From contig JBFHNV010000157.1 in assembly GCA_041593595.1 (NCBI GenBank), forward strand, positions 1-14,275: a stretch of DNA of 14,275 nt, in the 5' to 3' direction. The first letter of the stretch is position 1. The number at the start of each line of letters is the position of its first letter. Of this stretch, positions 7,413-14,275 are shown piece after piece. Source of the stretch: JBFHNV01 sp041593595 (GTDB taxonomy: Bacteria > Pseudomonadota > Gammaproteobacteria > HK1). A program made the translations under genes and the position numbers. The notes beneath the pieces are model-generated. The model did no database searches. It was not told the origin of the DNA and saw only the letters and a list, made by a program, of their open reading frames with translations.

Positions 7413-7584
7413 GGCTGTTCCGAGCCGCAGCGCACGGGCCACCGAGGAGGAAGGCAGGGGTCGGTGGGCCCGTACGCGGCAGGGATGCCGCGTTCGAGCG
7501 TCCAGGGATGGATTCACAGCGTGGCCCACCGACCCCTGCCTTCCTCCGCCAGGCTCGGCGCGTGTCGCGCGGCTCGGAACGGCT
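7413..7584. repeat. MITE/REP-like element with long inverted repeat
   Basis: Nested inverted repeats: a perfect 25-bp pair (7446-7470 with 7523-7547), an outer perfect 12-bp pair GTTCCGAGCCGC / GCGGCTCGGAAC (7417-7428 with 7569-7580), and an internal hairpin CGCGGCA-GGGA-TGCCGCG (7475-7492). Small open frames through it (around 7373-7654) look like byproducts. The arrangement is that of a dispersed non-autonomous intergenic element, and the central 'ATGGATTCACAGCG' wording is, from memory, shared by intergenic repeats in several gammaproteobacterial genomes. It ends 2 bp past the regulator gene's stop codon and would fold in that transcript, so it may serve as its terminator or 3' stabiliser. 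Confidence 0.7.
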
Positions 7585-7586
7585 CT

Positions 7587-9401
7587 TCAGGTCGCGACGC
7601 GGAGCTCCGCGGCGCGCGCGGCGACGGCTGGTGGCGCCGTCACCAGCGCGGTGAACTCCGCGGAGGGTACCGCGCGGCTGAACAGGAATCCCTGGAACTG
7701 GTCGCAGCCGAGGCGCGTGAGGAAGGCGAGCTGCGCCGGCGTCTCGACGCCTTCCGCCACCACCTTCAATCCCAGGCTGCGGGCCATGGCCAGCACCGCG
7801 GTGACGATGGCGGCGTCGTCCTCGTCGCCCGGGATCTCGCGCACGAAGGAACGGTCCACCTTCAGCTCGTCCACGTTGAACCGCTTCAGGTACGCGAGTG
7901 ACGAGTAGCCGGTGCCGAAATCGTCCACGGAGATCTGCACGCCCAAATCCTTCAGCGCGTTGAGCGTGCGCGCCGCCTCTTCCGGGTCCTCCATCAGCAG
8001 GCTCTCGGTGACCTCCACCGTCAGGCAGCGGGGGGGCAACCCGCCCTGCTCCAGGGCGCACGCCACCACCTGGTCCAGATTCGAATGCTGGAACTGGCGC
8101 GCGGAGACGTTCACCGCCACGCGGAGATCGCCCAGGCCGCGCCGGTGCCAGGCGCCCGCCTCGCGGCAGGCCTCGCGCAGCACCCAGGCGCCGATGGGCA
8201 CGATGAGCCCGGTCTCCTCCGCCAGCGGGATGAACTCCCCGGGCCCCACCGGGCCCCGGACGGGGTGCTTCCAGCGCAGCAGCGCCTCGGCGCCCAGCAC
8301 CCGCCCGGTGGCCACGTCCACCTTCGGCTGGTATTCCAGGTGCAGCGCGTTGCCGGCGGCAGCGGCCCGCAAGTCCCGTTCGAGCTCCAGCCGTTCCCGG
8401 GCCCAGGAGTCGATCTCGTCGCTGTACACCTCCACCCCGTCGCCGCCGCGTCGCTTGGCGTAGGACAGGGCCTGGCCCGCGTGGGCCAGCAGCGTATCCA
8501 CGTCCTGCCCGTGCTCCGGTGCCAGGGCGGCACCCACGCTGGCGGTGACGTAGAGCGAGTCGCCGAAGTGGGTCATGGGCTCGGCCATGCACGCACGCAG
8601 CCCCGCCGCCAGCTGCGCCACCTCGTCGCGGGACACGGCGTGGGGCAGGAGCACGGCGAACTCGTCGCCGCCGGTGCGCGCGACGCTGGTGCACGCGGTC
8701 GCCGGGGCGCCGCCGTCGGTCCCGTTCAGGTACACGCGGATGCGCGCCCCCAGCTCTTTCAGCACGCGGTCGCCGGCGGAGTAGCCCAGCGCGTCGTTGA
8801 TCTGCTTGAAGCGATCCATGCCCACCTGCAGCACGGCGCAGTTGCGCGTGCCGCCAGGGCGCGCCCGCGACAGCACCCCGTCCAGCTCCTCGAGGAATCG
8901 CCCCCGGTTGGGCAGCCCCGTCACGTGATCGCTGTAGGCGAGCCGGTCCTGGTAGGCCTTGGCGGCCAGGCTGTTGCGAACCCGCAGCACCAGCTCGCTG
9001 GGGTCCACCGGCTTCGCCAGCAGGTCGGTGGCGCCCAGCTCCAGGGCCCGCAGCTTGTTCTCCGGGTCCGTGGCGGACGTGAGCATGATGACCGGCAGGT
9101 GGCGGGTGGCACGCTCGCCGCGCAGCGCCGCCAGGACCTCGAAGCCGGACATCTTCGGCATCATCAGGTCGAGCAGCATCAGGTCCGGCTGCCCCGCGCG
9201 GGCCATCTCCGCCGCCACCGTGGAATCGCTGATGGTCACGAGCTCCCGATAGCCGGCGTCCTGCAGGTAGACGCGCAGCACCTCGGTGACCACCGGGTCG
9301 TCGTCCACGAGCATGAGGCACGGCTGCCGGTCACCGAACTCGGCCGGCGGCACCGGTGCCGGCGGCGTGCCTCCCTGCGGGTTTTCTGTGAACTGGGTCA
9401 T
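7587..9401 (-). CDS. Response regulator with GGDEF and EAL domains (c-di-GMP turnover)
   Basis: A 604-residue cytoplasmic protein. The REC domain (about 27-145) has the acidic triad D33-D35, phospho-acceptor Asp78 (LLDLMMP), Thr108 and Lys130 (LLAKPVDP). The GGDEF domain (about 155-325) has DRFKQINDALGY and an intact GGDEF at 244-248; no RxxD inhibitory site stands at the usual place five residues upstream (it reads TACT). The EAL domain (about 335-585) keeps the phosphodiesterase residues: EAL at 372-374, Asn431, Glu463, Asp493-Asp494, Lys514, Glu550 and Gln570. Both making and breaking of c-di-GMP are therefore possible. Start ATG 9399-9401 is preceded by AGGGGA four bases away. It lies 106 bp downstream of the hybrid kinase, its likely phosphodonor. 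The C-terminus ends beside the hairpin element. Confidence 0.95.
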   Translation of the reverse strand: MTQFTENPQGGTPPAPVPPAEFGDRQPCLMLVDDDPVVTEVLRVYLQDAGYRELVTISDSTVAAEMARAGQPDLMLLDLMMPKMSGFEVLAALRGERATRHLPVIMLTSATDPENKLRALELGATDLLAKPVDPSELVLRVRNSLAAKAYQDRLAYSDHVTGLPNRGRFLEELDGVLSRARPGGTRNCAVLQVGMDRFKQINDALGYSAGDRVLKELGARIRVYLNGTDGGAPATACTSVARTGGDEFAVLLPHAVSRDEVAQLAAGLRACMAEPMTHFGDSLYVTASVGAALAPEHGQDVDTLLAHAGQALSYAKRRGGDGVEVYSDEIDSWARERLELERDLRAAAAGNALHLEYQPKVDVATGRVLGAEALLRWKHPVRGPVGPGEFIPLAEETGLIVPIGAWVLREACREAGAWHRRGLGDLRVAVNVSARQFQHSNLDQVVACALEQGGLPPRCLTVEVTESLLMEDPEEAARTLNALKDLGVQISVDDFGTGYSSLAYLKRFNVDELKVDRSFVREIPGDEDDAAIVTAVLAMARSLGLKVVAEGVETPAQLAFLTRLGCDQFQGFLFSRAVPSAEFTALVTAPPAVAARAAELRVAT

Positions 9402-9507
9402 GGTTCCCCTGGCGGACAGTATCCGCGGCGCACCGCCACGGAGTCCCTGTCAGGAGTATCGGCCGCGGCGGGTTCTGCTTTAGGCGCCGCTGGTCGGTCA
9501 GGAACCG
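9402..9507 (-). promoter_or_regulatory. Gap between kinase and GGDEF-EAL genes
   Basis: 106 bp without a gene. GGCGCCG (9483-9489) and CGGCGCC (9513-9519) form a short inverted pair spanning the kinase stop codon; without a T-tract its terminator role is doubtful. The AGGGGA Shine-Dalgarno of the regulator gene lies at 9405-9410. No promoter consensus was convincing, so read-through from the kinase is assumed. Confidence 0.3.
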
Positions 9508-12446
<2,939 letters not shown>

Positions 12447-12450
<4 letters not shown>

Positions 12451-14275
12451 CGCTCCTCCGACTCGACCGCGTGCTCCACCATCTCGTCGAGCCCCTCGTC
12501 CGCGTTCTCGCCAGGGCCCTCGTCCTCGCCCTCGTCCTCGTCGTCCATCCGGCCCAGCACCGGCAGGGGATCCACCAGCCGCCACGCGGGCAGGCTGGAC
12601 AGCAGGCTGCTCACCAGCATGCCGCCGCGCACCAGCCACACCACGTAGCCCACCGAGAGACCCGAGGCCACGGTGGCAGTGGACGCCACGAGGCGATCCT
12701 CCGTGGTGCTCTTGCCGGCGATCTCGTCACGCACCCGGTCCAGCTCCAGCAGCAGCTCGCTGACCTGCGCCGCCGGCAGCGCCCGGGTGCCGCTGTCCTC
12801 CAGCACCAGGAGCTCGTCGGGCTGGCGCTCCAGGACCAGCTGGCGCAACAGCTCCAGGCCACCGCGCAGCCCCTCCGGCGCCGGGGCGTCCCGCTCCACC
12901 CGGTCCGCGGTGGGGGGGGGCTCCTCCAGGGCCGACGCCAGCACGCCCGCGATGCCGGCGTCCAGCCCGGTTACCACGGCGGGGGCCGCGAATTCCGGGG
13001 GCGCCGGGTCGGAGGGCGCCGCGGTGGCGGGCGAATCGGCGGCGTCCGGATCCGGATCCGTCTCCGCTTCGGGGTCGGGATCGGGATCCGGGCCGACGGA
13101 CGGTCCCGGCCCGGGACCCGGGCCCGGGTCGGGGTCCGGTTCCGGATCGGGCGTCGGCGGCGACGCGAGGTTCAGGGTGCCCGCGTCGCTGGCGGTCAGC
13201 GGCCCGCCGAGGCCCGCGTTGCCCAGGTCGTTCACGGTCAGGGTGAACGCGGTGAAGACCGACGGCGCGGCGGCGGCGGTGTAGTCCACCCGCGCACCGC
13301 CGGCGCCCGCCAGCAGGCTGTTGATGGCGGCAACGGTGCCGTGCAGGGTGACCGCCGCGCTGCCGGAGCCGGTGACCAGGACGCCCGTGGCGCCCGCGCT
13401 CACCGTGAGCACCCCCTCGCCCACCGCCAGCGTGGCGCGGATGGCAGCGCCCCCGGCGTCCACGTCGCTCACGGCCATGCCGGTGCCGTGCAGGGCGAAG
13501 GACCCGGCGGCGCCCACGTCGTGGCTCGCGGGACCCGCCTCGGCGGTGGGGGCGTCGTTCTCGGCGCTGACGGCGATGGTGGCGGCTTTCGTGTCGCTGA
13601 GCGCGCCCCCCAGCCCGGTGTTCCCCAGGTCGTCCACGCTGAGGGTGAGCGCGGTGCTGAGCGACGGCGTGTCCAGGGCCACGTAGCTGACGACGGCACC
13701 GCCGGCGCCGCCCAGCAGCGCGTTGATGGCGGCCACCGGACCGTCCAGGGTCACGCTGCTGGTGCCGGAGCCGGTGACCGTGACGCCGGTGGTGCCGGGG
13801 GTCACCACCAGGGTGCCCTCGCCCACGGACAGGGTGGCGCGCACCGGGCTCGCACCGGCGTCCGGATCGGCCACCGAGAGGCCGGTGCCGTGCAGCGAAA
13901 GAGCGGTGTTCTCGGCGGCGGCATAGCCCACCACGGGAACGCTGGCCGTGGGCCCGTCGTTCACCGGGTCGACCGTGATCTGGAAGGTCTGCGCCGGTGC
14001 CGTGTCGTCGCCGCCGTTCGCCGTGCCGCCGTCGTCGCTCACGAACACCGTCACCGTGGCGCCGCCGGTCACGTCCGGATTCAGGGTGTAGGTGAGCTGG
14101 CCCGAGGCGTCGATGGCCGGCCCCGCCGCGAACAGCCCCGGGTTGTCGTTCGTCACCGTGTAGGCGAGGGTCTGCCCCGCCTCGTCCGCGCCGCCCCCCG
14201 GCAGCGCGCTGGCGAAGCCCGCCACCGCGTGCGGACCGGAGTCCTCGTCCACCGTCTGGTCCGCACCCACGGTGA
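12447..14275 (-). CDS. Large cadherin/Ig-like repeat surface protein, C-terminal part
   Basis: The frame is open to the window edge, so the true start lies beyond 14275; at least 609 codons are present. Counting from the codon at 14270: an Ig/VCBS-like segment rich in TVTNDNPGLFA and FVSDDGGTAN motifs (1-120), two ~115-residue cadherin-like repeats (about 122-240 and 241-360), an Asp/Pro/Gly linker (about 365-410), a Leu/Glu-rich possibly coiled-coil region (about 455-515), one hydrophobic segment containing GLSVGYVVWLVRGG and SSLLSSLPAWRLVDPLPVL (about 535-575), then a strongly acidic tail. Such proteins are exported adhesins; here the C-terminus suggests membrane anchoring rather than release. 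The stop TGA overlaps the kinase ATG, so the two are translationally coupled. A run of nine C lies inside the gene at 12912-12920. The ligand and export route are not visible. Confidence 0.85.
12912..12920 (-). repeat. Mononucleotide tract of nine C (coding strand) in the surface-protein gene
   Basis: Nine consecutive G on the plus strand, read as three Pro codons in the sense EEPPPT. It lies between the Asp/Pro linker and the membrane segment. As sequenced the frame is open. Gain or loss of one base would shift the frame before the anchor. It is long for a single-base run in this window and sits where slipped-strand variation would matter. Confidence 0.8.
13185..13920 (-). repeat. Two cadherin-like repeats in the surface protein
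   Basis: Two units of ~115 residues share the order LHGTG, DxDAG, RATL(S/A)VGEG, TGVxVTGSG, VTLxGxVAAIN, GAGGAxVxY, T(V/L)xDLGNxGLGG. They are encoded at roughly 13565-13920 and 13185-13560. The upstream segment belongs to a different, Ig/VCBS-like type. More repeats probably lie beyond the window. Confidence 0.8.

Noticed and set aside
7373..7654. Small protein of 93 codons
   Set aside because: It lies in the tandem and inverted repeats and overlaps the end of the GGDEF-EAL gene; it is probably a repeat-derived spurious frame.
12451..12639. Upstream extension of the kinase frame to 12639
   Set aside because: It overlaps the end of the surface-protein gene and encodes Arg/Gly-rich sequence. 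GGAGGA and the ATGA overlap support ATG at 12450.

Overview
The window is very G+C-rich (by eye well above 65%) and its genes are tightly packed, with GTG starts and strongly GC-biased third codon positions that produce long antisense shadow ORFs. The gene types (Ldh2/IclR cluster, TPR-sulfotransferase, hybrid kinase with HPt domains, large cadherin-like surface protein) and two intergenic repeat types suggest a high-GC proteobacterium, perhaps a gammaproteobacterium of the Ectothiorhodospira/Halorhodospira kind. That placement is inference. Seven protein genes are supported, two of them cut by the window edges. No rRNA, tRNA or CRISPR was seen.

Left part (1-7151), metabolic. The 3' part of a fumarate-reductase/succinate-dehydrogenase-type flavoprotein (+) ends at 1601. 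A 333-bp gap with a hairpin and a 'CCACAGAGG'-type dispersed repeat follows. Converging on it is a TPR-sulfotransferase gene (-). Divergent from the sulfotransferase gene is a two-gene operon (+) with a 4-bp overlap: a D-2-hydroxyacid dehydrogenase and an Ldh2/ComC-family 2-hydroxyacid dehydrogenase. An IclR-type regulator (-) converges on this pair. Two dehydrogenases of opposite stereochemical families beside an IclR regulator resemble the (S)-/(R)-sulfolactate interconversion module (SlcC plus ComC). The sulfo-lyase and transporter are not in the window, so the substrate is a hypothesis.

Middle (7152-7586), non-coding. This 435-bp gap holds the upstream region of the IclR gene, an array of 25-bp direct repeats, and a ~170-bp hairpin element with a perfect 25-bp inverted repeat, probably a dispersed MITE/REP-like unit.

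Right part (7587-14275), signalling and surface. All three genes are on the minus strand and probably form one operon. It begins with the C-terminal part of a large cadherin/Ig-like repeat protein carrying an Asp/Gly/Pro-rich linker, one membrane segment and an acidic tail. Next, overlapping by ATGA, is a membrane hybrid histidine kinase (PAS-HisKA-HATPase-REC) with two tandem HPt domains. After 106 bp comes a REC-GGDEF-EAL response regulator. The inferred logic is a phosphorelay from kinase through HPt to regulator that adjusts c-di-GMP, with the surface protein as sensor partner or adhesive output. A run of nine C residues in the surface-protein gene, just upstream of its membrane anchor, could make anchoring phase-variable. 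This surface protein / double-HPt kinase / c-di-GMP unit is the best candidate for a little-described system here.
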